From Gulosibacter massiliensis (GTDB lineage: Bacteria > Actinomycetota > Actinomycetes > Actinomycetales > Microbacteriaceae), in the NCBI GenBank assembly GCA_943325745.2, contig CALPQP020000068.1, positions 1 through 5,154 of the forward strand: a stretch of DNA of 5,154 bases. Direction: 5' to 3'. Of this stretch, positions 1-5,101 are shown piece by piece. The notes under the pieces were generated by a model. It was not told where the DNA came from and ran no database searches. It was given only the letters and a program-made list of their open reading frames with translations. The position numbers and the translations under genes were made by a program. Numbering within the stretch: position 1 is the first letter of the stretch; each line of letters begins with the position of its first letter.

Positions 1-1313
1 AATCGCAGAACCGGTTCGCCCTTGTACTTCGAGGGGAAACAGGCGGCCTTCCCGGACTCCCACAGTTGGTCGCTCCATGCGTTGTAGTCGTCCTGGGCCC
101 ACCCGATGCGGCGAAACACGACAACCGAGAGCATCGGATCGCGAACGAGTTCGAGGTGGTCGCTATTGCGAATGACCTCGGCGATGTCGCGCGCGACGAT
201 GTTGTTGGACTCGATTGCTTCACGATAGGCGGCGACACCGTGCGTCGCGAGCGAGAACCAGAGCGGCAAACCCCGAGCACGGCGCGAGAGGTGCACGGCG
301 AAATCCGAGGGATTCCACTCATCGGTGTCGGTCAGAACATCGAGGTATGACGCGTGCTGCGTGTGTGCAGAGCGCCCAATCGAGGGATTCCGATAGATCA
401 GGGCACACGAGTCGTACGGTGCGTAAAGCCACTTGTGTGGATCGACGATGAACGAGTCGACATCGGCCATGCCCTCGAAGTGCGGCTTGGTGCTCGGCGC
501 GAACATTCCCGCGAGTCCGTAAGCGCCGTCGACGTGGACCCACGTACCGTGTGTCTTCGCGGTCGAGACGACCGATGCGATGTCATCAACGATTCCGAAG
601 TTCGTGGTTCCACCGGTAGCGACGATGGCAAAGACACTGTCCCACGAACCGTCGACCGCCTTCTCGATAGCGGCCCCGGTCATGCGACCATCGGCTCCGA
701 CCGGAACCTTGATGACGTCGACATCCATAACCCGCGCGGAGTGGGCGAGCGACGAGTGTGCTTCGTCTGACGTCACAAAACACCAGCGGGCGGGTCGTGA
801 CTTTCCCGCGTCGGCCAACCGGTGCTCGGCGTCGAAACGGGCGGCGACGAGAGCGGATAGGTTCCCGTTCGTGCCTCCTTGGACAAACACGCCTCCGGCC
901 CCATCGGGGAGTCCTGCCTCGGTAGCGAGGAACTTCAGCACTTCGTTTTCGGCGTAAATCGCGCCAGCACCTTCGAGCCACGATCCGCCAAAAATACAGG
1001 AGGCCGAGACGACGAGGTCGAAAAGGATGGACGCCTCGGTCGGCGCGACGGGGATGAACGACACCATCGCGGGGTGGTCAGTGGACATCGACGCGGGGGC
1101 GAGGATCTCGCCAAAAAGGTCAAGAGCCCTGTCGCCGCCGATTCCAGCCTCGGTCACGGTATCGGGCATGATGGCGCGCAGTTCCGCAAAGGGCATCCCT
1201 TTATCCAGCGGTGGTGGGTCCAACTGCATGCGGTCACGAGCGTAGTCAAAGATGCGTTCCCGAAGCGCCGCCGTAGCGTCGTCGTGAATGTGCATGCGCA
1301 GGGGGTCAGTCAT
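1..1313 (-). CDS. Group II pyridoxal-phosphate-dependent decarboxylase (3' end missing)
   Basis: The reading frame stays open from the ATG at 1313 to the left edge (437 codons, no stop), so the C-terminus lies outside the window. The translation has the hallmarks of the aromatic-amino-acid/glutamate decarboxylase family (Pfam PF00282): a glycine-rich GGTNGNL at residues 146-152, EAHSS with the PLP-stacking histidine H186, HVDGAYG with D262 for the pyridine nitrogen, and DPHKW with the Schiff-base lysine K294. Members are usually about 450-500 aa, so only a short tail is lost. They are cytosolic dimers that remove the alpha-carboxyl of an amino acid to give an amine. The substrate (aromatic amino acid, histidine, glutamate or other) cannot be read from these residues, and the neighbours give no hint. 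The start is supported by GGAGG 4 nt upstream (1318-1322); an in-frame ATG six codons later is less likely. The family is certain, the substrate unknown. Confidence 0.94.
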   Translation of the reverse strand, partial: MTDPLRMHIHDDATAALRERIFDYARDRMQLDPPPLDKGMPFAELRAIMPDTVTEAGIGGDRALDLFGEILAPASMSTDHPAMVSFIPVAPTEASILFDLVVSASCIFGGSWLEGAGAIYAENEVLKFLATEAGLPDGAGGVFVQGGTNGNLSALVAARFDAEHRLADAGKSRPARWCFVTSDEAHSSLAHSARVMDVDVIKVPVGADGRMTGAAIEKAVDGSWDSVFAIVATGGTTNFGIVDDIASVVSTAKTHGTWVHVDGAYGLAGMFAPSTKPHFEGMADVDSFIVDPHKWLYAPYDSCALIYRNPSIGRSAHTQHASYLDVLTDTDEWNPSDFAVHLSRRARGLPLWFSLATHGVAAYREAIESNNIVARDIAEVIRNSDHLELVRDPMLSVVVFRRIGWAQDDYNAWSDQLWESGKAACFPSKYKGEPVLR

Positions 1314-1341
1314 CGGGCCTCCATCAGTGTGAACAGGGGAT

Positions 1342-1371
1342 ACTGTACGACCAAAGGCACCAAAACGACAG
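1342..1371 (-). promoter_or_regulatory. Candidate promoter of the decarboxylase gene
   Basis: On the minus strand a TACAGT -10-like hexamer (1347-1342) lies 18 bp from a weak -35-like CTGTCG (1371-1366). Transcription would start near 1335 and leave a leader of about 22 nt containing the GGAGG ribosome site. The -35 match is poor, so this is tentative. Confidence 0.35.
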
Positions 1372-1388
1372 ACTATTGCGCGATAGTC
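1371..1388. promoter_or_regulatory. 18-bp palindrome, candidate operator of the decarboxylase gene
   Basis: The site reads GACTAT-T-GCGC-G-ATAGTC and is symmetric at 16 of 18 positions. It touches the candidate -35 element and sits about 60 bp before the decarboxylase start, a usual position for a dimeric transcription factor site. It is too short and too GC-light at the base of the arms to be a convincing terminator, and no T-run follows. No regulator gene is visible in the window. Confidence 0.4.
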
Positions 1389-1441
1389 GCGTGAAATCAC
1401 AGTCATCGTGCGTCAATCAGGCTCACACGCAGTCAAATGTG

Positions 1442-1458
1442 ACCAAGTGCGCTTTGGT
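1442..1458 (-). terminator. Weak hairpin after the Nudix-like gene
   Basis: About 16 nt beyond the Nudix-like stop codon, ACCAA and TTGGT form a short imperfect stem with a small loop. There is no real T-tract. It may be a weak terminator, or chance; it is the only candidate between the two minus-strand genes. Confidence 0.2.
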
Positions 1459-1473
1459 TCGCCAATTCCAGCG

Positions 1474-2001
1474 TTATCGATAGGCCACGGTGGCCAACGC
1501 GGTGCGAAGGACTGCGCCACGGCCACCGACGAACTCGCCGTCGATCGATTCGCGAACGGCATCGTGGACAGGAATCCATCGAATATCAAGTGCATCTTGA
1601 CGCGGTTGCGCTTCGCCCGTAACCGGGACAACGAACACAAGCGATACCGCGTGCTGTCGTTCGTCAACAAGCCGACCAGGAAAGGGGAAATACTCGGCGA
1701 TTGTCGCTGGGACGACGCTGTTGGGCAGACGGGGAAAGGCCAGGGCCCCAAGATCTTTCTCAAGGTTGCGGCTTAGGGCGTCGCGAACTGATTCCCCGAA
1801 CTTCACGCGACCCGCGACGAGGGCGGAACGCATTTCGCCGTATTCATCGACCCGGATGAGAAGTCCCACATCCGTGACAAAGCCGTCATCATCTAGCCGA
1901 ACGGGCACAGCCTCGACGTACAAGAGCGGAAGGCGGCGACGGACTCCTTCGAATTCCTCGTCGGAAAACCAGGCGGGATCGGGCGTGCGTACGTCGCTCA
2001 T
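1474..2001 (-). CDS. DUF4916 / Nudix-like hydrolase family protein
   Basis: This 175-aa cytosolic protein resembles the actinobacterial DUF4916 family, whose fold is Nudix-like. The N-terminal TPDPAWFSDEEF segment (residues 6-17) and the RLPLLYVEAVPVR strand (23-35) fit that family. A Nudix-box-like stretch runs from G64 to A86: the G-x5-E spacing is kept (G64, E70), followed by R78, but the usual R-E-U-x-E-E-x-G-U core is R-N-L-E-K-D-L-G-A, so metal-binding glutamates are altered. Activity on nucleoside diphosphate compounds is therefore doubtful, and no substrate can be assigned. The ATG at 2001 is chosen because the family homology begins there; an in-frame TTG at 2052 would add 17 unlikely residues and lies inside the next gene's hairpin region. 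No Shine-Dalgarno precedes the ATG, but AATAAT lies 6 nt upstream, which suggests a leaderless mRNA. Confidence 0.88.
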   Translation of the reverse strand: MSDVRTPDPAWFSDEEFEGVRRRLPLLYVEAVPVRLDDDGFVTDVGLLIRVDEYGEMRSALVAGRVKFGESVRDALSRNLEKDLGALAFPRLPNSVVPATIAEYFPFPGRLVDERQHAVSLVFVVPVTGEAQPRQDALDIRWIPVHDAVRESIDGEFVGGRGAVLRTALATVAYR

Positions 2002-2007
2002 GACTTC

Positions 2008-2013
2008 ATTATT
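2008..2013 (-). promoter_or_regulatory. -10-like AATAAT just before the Nudix-like start
   Basis: AATAAT (5 of 6 to TATAAT) ends 6 nt before the ATG at 2001, so transcription would begin at or next to the A of the start codon. No good -35 is visible. Together with the missing Shine-Dalgarno this fits a leaderless transcript. Confidence 0.45.
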
Positions 2014-2055
2014 CCGCGGAAGTCCGCGCCACGCACCGTTTGCGAGAGACAAAGT

Positions 2056-2091
2056 GAGAGCCCCGACCGCATCACTGTGGTCGGGGCTCTC
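2056..2091 (-). terminator. 13-bp perfect hairpin after the 27-codon gene
   Basis: GAGAGCCCCGACC (2056-2068) and GGTCGGGGCTCTC (2079-2091) pair perfectly around a 10-nt loop. The stem begins 14 nt after the stop of the 27-codon gene. On the minus strand it is followed by ACTTTGT rather than a clean T-run, which is common for actinobacterial terminators. The structure is certain; its role as terminator or attenuator is inferred. Confidence 0.75.
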
Positions 2092-2105
2092 AAGGCTTCA
2101 GCTAT

Positions 2106-2189
2106 TTACTGGCAGCTATCGCACTGCAGCAGGTCCATCGGGTCGACGGGAACCGCATAGCCGCCAACACTGTCGTTGTCGAAGTCCAT
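2106..2189 (-). CDS. Unrecognised 27-aa peptide ending in CDSCQ
   Basis: A 27-codon frame with ATG at 2189 and TAA at 2106-2108. The start has one of the best ribosome sites in the window, AGGAGG 4 nt upstream (2194-2199), and a candidate promoter lies 44 nt further out, while a strong hairpin follows the stop; this complete transcription unit is the main argument that the gene is real. The peptide is acidic (five Asp, no Lys or Arg) and has no hydrophobic stretch for a signal or membrane anchor. It starts MDFDNDSVGGYA and ends VPVDPMDLLQCDSCQ, with a C-x-x-C pair at residues 23 and 26. Possible roles are a redox- or metal-sensitive small protein, a precursor of a modified peptide, or a leader peptide acting on the Nudix-like gene downstream. 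No modifying enzyme or transporter is nearby. I do not recognise the family. Confidence 0.72.
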   Translation of the reverse strand: MDFDNDSVGGYAVPVDPMDLLQCDSCQ

Positions 2190-2193
2190 AGTT

Positions 2194-2199
2194 CCTCCT
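2194..2199 (-). promoter_or_regulatory. Strong Shine-Dalgarno of the 27-aa peptide gene
   Basis: AGGAGG with 4 nt (AACT) before the ATG at 2189. It matches the 16S rRNA tail closely and is the evidence that decides this short frame is translated. Confidence 0.8.
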
Positions 2200-2228
2200 G
2201 AAGGTTTGCGGCGATGATGCCGTAGGGA

Positions 2229-2281
2229 AAACACTATATGGCAGGAATGACATTCGTGTTATTTCACTACATCTAGTGTTT
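2229..2281. repeat. Repeated AACAC..ATG sites over the peptide promoter
   Basis: AAACACTATATG (2229-2240, plus) and CATCTAGTGTTT (2270-2281) form an inverted repeat matching at 11 of 12 positions, with centres 41 bp apart. A shorter related copy, AACACGAATG, lies between them on the minus strand (2260-2251). The right arm is also part of a small palindrome, CACTA-N4-TAGTG (2265-2278). The left arm covers the -10 box of the peptide gene. The arrangement suggests a protein-binding region, though no regulator is encoded in the window. Confidence 0.45.
2233..2262 (-). promoter_or_regulatory. Candidate promoter of the 27-aa peptide gene
   Basis: TATAGT (2238-2233, 5 of 6 to consensus) lies 18 bp from ATAACA (2262-2257, 4 of 6). 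Transcription would start near 2226 and leave a leader of about 37 nt with the AGGAGG site. Confidence 0.5.
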
Positions 2282-2360
2282 GTGGCGTGTCGGGCTCTCT
2301 CCGTGACGTGCCCGTCTGTTCGCCGTCACCCCGAGGACCGTCGATCTGGGGGTTCGGGAT

Positions 2361-2390
2361 TTCACCCGCGGTGGTTTGAGGTGCTAATCT
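2361..2390 (+). promoter_or_regulatory. Candidate promoter of the tRNA-Thr/tRNA-Met unit
   Basis: TTCACC (2361-2366) is followed after 18 bp by TAATCT (2385-2390), preceded by TGC as in an extended -10. The start would fall near 2397, about 17 nt before tRNA-Thr. An overlapping GCTAAT with 16-bp spacing is an alternative. The rest of the gap from 2282 to 2413 shows no gene. Confidence 0.4.
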
Positions 2391-2413
2391 CGCATGGTGC
2401 CTTCGTGGCACTC

Positions 2414-2485
<72 letters not shown>

Positions 2486-2502
2486 CGACCTAAAAAGGTT
2501 GC

Positions 2503-2579
2503 GGCGGGGTAGCTCAGGTGGTTAGAGCACACGGCTCATAATCGTGGTGTCGCGGGTTCGAGTCCCGCCCTCGCTACCA
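2503..2579 (+). tRNA. tRNA-Met (anticodon CAT, elongator type)
   Basis: A 77-nt cloverleaf with D stem GCTC/GAGC, anticodon loop CTCATAA, T stem GCGGG/CCCGC around TTCGAGT, and an encoded CCA end (2577-2579). The acceptor GGCGGGG/CCTCGCT contains two G-U pairs, including the first pair. A paired first position and the lack of three G-C pairs at the anticodon stem argue against an initiator, and TCATAA resembles actinobacterial elongator Met. The tRNA ends 1 nt before the stop codon of the convergent peptidase gene, and no terminator is visible after it. Confidence 0.95.
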
Positions 2580-2580
2580 C

Positions 2581-3738
2581 TTAGTTTCCTTTGGTGTGTT
2601 TTTTCAAGAATTCGAACGGGTCGATGTGAACCCCGTCCACGATAATTGCAAGGTGCAAGTGGGAACCGGATGTGACGCCTGTGTTTCCTACTCGCCCGAT
2701 GTAGTCTCCGGCCTTGACTTGTTGGCCGACCTCTACCCCCGTCGAATCGCGAATCATGTGGGCGTATAGGCTGTCAAATTTGAGCCCGTCAATGTCGTGT
2801 CTGATGACGACCCATTTTCCGAGGGACCCGTCGTCGTTAACCTCGACAACTTCGCCTTCAGCGACGGAATTAAACGCCGTTCCATCGGCTGGGTCAAAAT
2901 CAAGTCCCTGGTGATACGAGGAACATCCAAAACAGGGGGCAGAACGGCCACCGAACCCCGATGAAATGGGAGTGATGAACGGGAACGGCCACCGAATCGG
3001 TCCGCTGTCGATAACGGAATAAGTGAAACCTGACGTGATGCCATAGTTCAATAGGAGGAGGTCGGAATACGTCGTCACCGAGAATTGACCCAGAGCAACC
3101 TGTTCGGCTTCTGTTCCCGTTGTCGCCACCTTCACCGACTGGTCATCACTCGTCGTCGCAGTCGCCCACCCCGTGTTTGATGCATCAAAGCCGGTTGCGG
3201 GGAGTGCCAGCACCGCGAATAAGCCACCGACAACCACGACAACGAAACTGCGCCCCAGTGCCATGCGCAATGGATGGATGGACTTCTGTCGTTCAGCAAG
3301 TCGCGATGTGCGCTTCGCGGTGGCTTCCGGCTTCTTTCGCAACTTTTTTTCCGCACGCGTGCGGGGCGCTCCGCCATGGCCGCGTTCCCCATAGATCGCG
3401 GTGGCGATATCTGACGCAGCAGTAGCGTCGTCGACGTCAATTGCGCTGGATGACGCCTTTGACGGAGTCAGCGCCTGCCGCCCTCTATCTATCTGCTCTT
3501 GAAATCGCTGGGTCTCTGCCTCGCGAGCTTCCGTTGCTTCCTTTTCCCCTCGGATTTCGTCAGCACGCTTCAACGCATTCGCTCGGATCCGATCCCGTTC
3601 TAGTCCGCGCTCGATCTGTTCAACCTTTTCCTGTTCTGCGCGGAGACGCAACTCGCGGCGCGAAAGAGGCTGGGTTGGGTTTTGGGCGCGCGATTCATCA
3701 TCTGCGCTCAGGAGCGCGGAATCAGTATCAGTAGACAC
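2581..3738 (-). CDS. Membrane-anchored M23 (LytM-type) peptidoglycan endopeptidase
   Basis: The 385-aa product has three parts. Residues 1-160 are hydrophilic and very rich in Arg, Glu, Lys and Gln, with a probable coiled coil at about 25-88 and a basic patch at about 126-150. One membrane helix follows at about 164-183 (FVVVVVGG onward), giving N-in, C-out topology. The outer part carries an M23 domain at about 255-378: zinc ligands H276 and D280 (HQGLD) and H362, with H327 (YAH) and H360 (HLH) as the catalytic histidines, so all key residues are present. Known M23 enzymes cut peptide cross-links in the cell wall. C269 and C272 (PCFGC) just before the first motif could form a disulfide. The start is GTG at 3738 with GGAGG 4 nt upstream. 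It begins 53 nt after the monophosphatase stop, so the two are probably co-transcribed. The long charged cytosolic region may bind partners; this is inference. Confidence 0.95.
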   Translation of the reverse strand: MSTDTDSALLSADDESRAQNPTQPLSRRELRLRAEQEKVEQIERGLERDRIRANALKRADEIRGEKEATEAREAETQRFQEQIDRGRQALTPSKASSSAIDVDDATAASDIATAIYGERGHGGAPRTRAEKKLRKKPEATAKRTSRLAERQKSIHPLRMALGRSFVVVVVGGLFAVLALPATGFDASNTGWATATTSDDQSVKVATTGTEAEQVALGQFSVTTYSDLLLLNYGITSGFTYSVIDSGPIRWPFPFITPISSGFGGRSAPCFGCSSYHQGLDFDPADGTAFNSVAEGEVVEVNDDGSLGKWVVIRHDIDGLKFDSLYAHMIRDSTGVEVGQQVKAGDYIGRVGNTGVTSGSHLHLAIIVDGVHIDPFEFLKKHTKGN

Positions 3739-3791
3739 AAGACCTCCAAAAAATCGTGCTTGGCAAGTGTAAGCGAGGGACCTTGGCCGCG

Positions 3792-4604
3792 CTACCGGAA
3801 GTCAAAATGGGCGCCCGCGGCGACGAGCACCGATTCAATCTCGTCGATTACATCGGGGTGTGATGCAAGTAGCCAATCGATGTCTGGCGCCGAACCGTTC
3901 CAGCCCCGAACTTCGGCGCCCGCCTCGCGTGCGATGAGAACCCCCGCCGCGTGATCCCAGGGTTGCAACATGCGTTCGAAATAGATGTCGAGCTGACCAG
4001 CGGCCAACGCCGCAAGGTCAAGTGACGCCGCTCCCATTCGCCGAATGTCGCGAACATGTGGCATCACCACGGCCATCACCTGCGCCTGTTGAGTCCGAAT
4101 CTGTTGTGAATACGAAAAGCCCGTCGACAACAACGATTGACCGAGCGACTCGGGACGATTGACCGAAAGGGGGACTCCGTTGGCGAACGCACCACCACCG
4201 CGTGTTGCGGTGAATTCTCGACCGCTACACACGTCGATCACGACCCCCGCCACTTCCTGCCAACCCTGCGGGGATGGGTCGCCCTCGACGACGGCGATGC
4301 TGATGGCGTACTGCGGGATTCCGTAGAGGTAGTTGACGGTTCCGTCGATCGGGTCGACGACCCAGGTGAGCGATGTCGAGCGTTCTGCGCGTCCACCTTC
4401 TTCCCCCAAAAAGCCGTCGCCCGGTTGGCGTTCGGCGAGGCGTCGTCGAATGAGGGCCTCAATCTCGCGATCCACCGCCGTGACGACGTCCACCGATGAC
4501 GTCTTCAGGTCGGCCACTTCGACTATTCCGCGACGGCGATCCGCCGCCAATGCCGCCGCTTCTCGAGCGAGGTCGAGAGCAGTGTCGATCAGTGTGTGCG
4601 TCAT
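3792..4604 (-). CDS. Inositol monophosphatase family protein
   Basis: The 270-aa cytosolic protein has the usual family length. Family motifs are complete: GEEGG with E68/E69, the metal-binding WVVDPIDGTVNY at 81-92 (D84, D87, T89), GAASLDLA at 191-198 and WDHAAGVLIAREAGA at 216-230 with D217. These bind magnesium and catalyse hydrolysis of a sugar or polyol phosphate. In actinobacteria such proteins include myo-inositol-1-phosphatase, needed for phosphatidylinositol and mycothiol, and histidinol-phosphatase (HisN type); the sequence alone does not decide. The ATG at 4604 gives the expected N-terminus. The frame stays open far upstream, through a tRNA gene, but that part has no family similarity. 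No clear Shine-Dalgarno precedes the ATG; an in-frame GTG at 4640 would add 12 residues and is possible but less likely. The M23 gene follows after 53 nt. Confidence 0.95.
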   Translation of the reverse strand: MTHTLIDTALDLAREAAALAADRRRGIVEVADLKTSSVDVVTAVDREIEALIRRRLAERQPGDGFLGEEGGRAERSTSLTWVVDPIDGTVNYLYGIPQYAISIAVVEGDPSPQGWQEVAGVVIDVCSGREFTATRGGGAFANGVPLSVNRPESLGQSLLSTGFSYSQQIRTQQAQVMAVVMPHVRDIRRMGAASLDLAALAAGQLDIYFERMLQPWDHAAGVLIAREAGAEVRGWNGSAPDIDWLLASHPDVIDEIESVLVAAGAHFDFR

Positions 4605-4711
4605 CCCGAAGCCATCGATTGACGAGGTGACGGGACGCACAATCTCGTTTGAATGGTCACCACTTGATGGTATCGCGACCCTTTGGGCTGTTTGCTGTCC
4701 GCACCGGTTCG

Positions 4712-4717
4712 TAACAT
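4712..4717 (+). promoter_or_regulatory. -10-like TAACAT just before the 54-aa gene
   Basis: TAACAT fits the actinobacterial TANNNT -10 pattern and ends 6 nt before the ATG at 4724, so the mRNA would start at or beside the start codon. No good -35 is visible and there is no Shine-Dalgarno. Confidence 0.45.
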
Positions 4718-4723
4718 GGGCAC

Positions 4724-4888
4724 ATGGATACGTGGTCGTGGGTGTGGGGCGCCCTGTTCGGAGTGGGGCTAGTGGTCGTCGCCGGCTTGATTTTCGTGAA
4801 GATCTTGGAGTGGGTGTTGCGGACCGTTCCGCGTCGCGACCCCAACCCCGAAGAGGACGAAGACGAGGTCTATCACCGGTTCTACTAA
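4724..4888 (+). CDS. Unrecognised 54-aa single-pass membrane protein
   Basis: ATG at 4724 to TAA at 4886-4888. The product starts with a Trp-rich MDTWSWVWG, then a hydrophobic helix at about residues 8-31 (GVGLVVVAGLIFV at its core), a basic RTVPRR at 33-38, an acidic EEDEDE run at 43-48 and a final VYHRFY. By the positive-inside rule the acidic tail faces the cytosol. Support for a real gene is the clear membrane-protein layout, the -10-like hexamer 6 nt before the ATG, and a strong terminator that begins on the last base of the stop codon. It is divergent from the monophosphatase gene with 119 bp between. A second ATG at 4716 is in another frame. I do not recognise the family; the acidic tail could bind a partner protein or cations, but that is a guess. 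Confidence 0.78.
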   Translation: MDTWSWVWGALFGVGLVVVAGLIFVKILEWVLRTVPRRDPNPEEDEDEVYHRFY

Positions 4889-4920
4889 AAATCCCCAACC
4901 CGAATCGGGCTGGGGATTTT
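4888..4920. terminator. Bidirectional terminator between the 54-aa gene and tRNA-Tyr
   Basis: The two 16-nt arms pair at 15 of 16 positions around CCCG-AAT-CGGG, with the outer part AAAATCCCC/GGGGATTTT giving a T-run on both strands (TTTT on plus, TTTTT on minus). It begins at the last base of the plus-strand stop codon and ends 1 nt from the tRNA-Tyr 3' end, so one structure can end both convergent transcripts. Confidence 0.9.
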
Positions 4921-4921
4921 G

Positions 4922-5003
4922 TGGTGGGTGAGGGATTCGAACCCCCGAAGGCTGAGCCAGCTGAGTTACAGTCAGATCCCTTTGGCCGCTTGGGTAACCC
5001 ACC
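4922..5003 (-). tRNA. tRNA-Tyr (anticodon GTA)
   Basis: An 82-nt class II cloverleaf: acceptor GGTGGGT/ACCCACC, D stem CCC/GGG, anticodon loop CTGTAAC, a long variable arm (TGGCTCAGCCTTC) as expected for bacterial tRNA-Tyr, and T loop TTCGAAT. The first anticodon-stem pair is a mismatch (T/C). The discriminator is A and CCA is not encoded. Confidence 0.96.
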
Positions 5004-5022
5004 AGGTGCGTTCCACACCGAG

Positions 5023-5052
5023 GTAATCCACGATGAAGCGCGCAATTGACAA
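5023..5052 (-). promoter_or_regulatory. Candidate promoter of tRNA-Tyr
   Basis: TTGTCA (5052-5047, 5 of 6 to the -35 consensus) lies 18 bp from GATTAC (5028-5023, a weak -10). Transcription would start near 5016, about 13 nt before the mature tRNA. Confidence 0.4.
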
Positions 5053-5089
5053 TCGTACAATACGCGGGTCTGTTCCTGCGACCCTCGCC

Positions 5090-5095
5090 TAAACT
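5090..5095 (+). promoter_or_regulatory. -10-like TAAACT just before the YajQ-family start
   Basis: TAAACT fits TANNNT and ends 6 nt before the ATG at 5102. There is no Shine-Dalgarno in the preceding 20 nt, so a leaderless mRNA is likely. No clear -35 at the right distance. Confidence 0.45.
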
Positions 5096-5101
5096 GAGCG
5101 C

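Noticed and set aside
66..1394. Several plus-strand frames of 70-170 codons
   Set aside because: All lie antisense to the decarboxylase, which has complete family motifs; their composition is typical of shadow frames in G+C-rich DNA.
2002..2052. TTG start 17 codons upstream for the Nudix-like gene
   Set aside because: The added residues do not resemble the family, no ribosome site precedes the TTG, and the ATG at 2001 has a -10 box at leaderless distance.
2069..2180. The 27-aa gene as part of a bacteriocin or lanthipeptide cluster
   Set aside because: No modification enzyme, protease or transporter is encoded in the flanking sequence, and there is no Gly-Gly type leader junction; GG at residues 9-10 is too close to the N-terminus.
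4769..5002. Minus-strand 77-codon frame starting MGYPSGQRDL
   Set aside because: It is the translation of tRNA-Tyr itself followed by the terminator, a common annotation artefact.
4333..5049. Plus-strand 238-codon frame
   Set aside because: It is antisense to the monophosphatase and ends in GEGFEPPKAEPAELQ, a typical false translation of a tRNA reverse strand.
5046..5061. Perfect TTGACA (5046-5051) with TACAAT (5056-5061) before the YajQ-family gene
   Set aside because: The two hexamers are only 4 bp apart and cannot form one promoter, and TTGACA is 38 bp from the TAAACT near the start codon. The same bases on the other strand give the -35 proposed for tRNA-Tyr.
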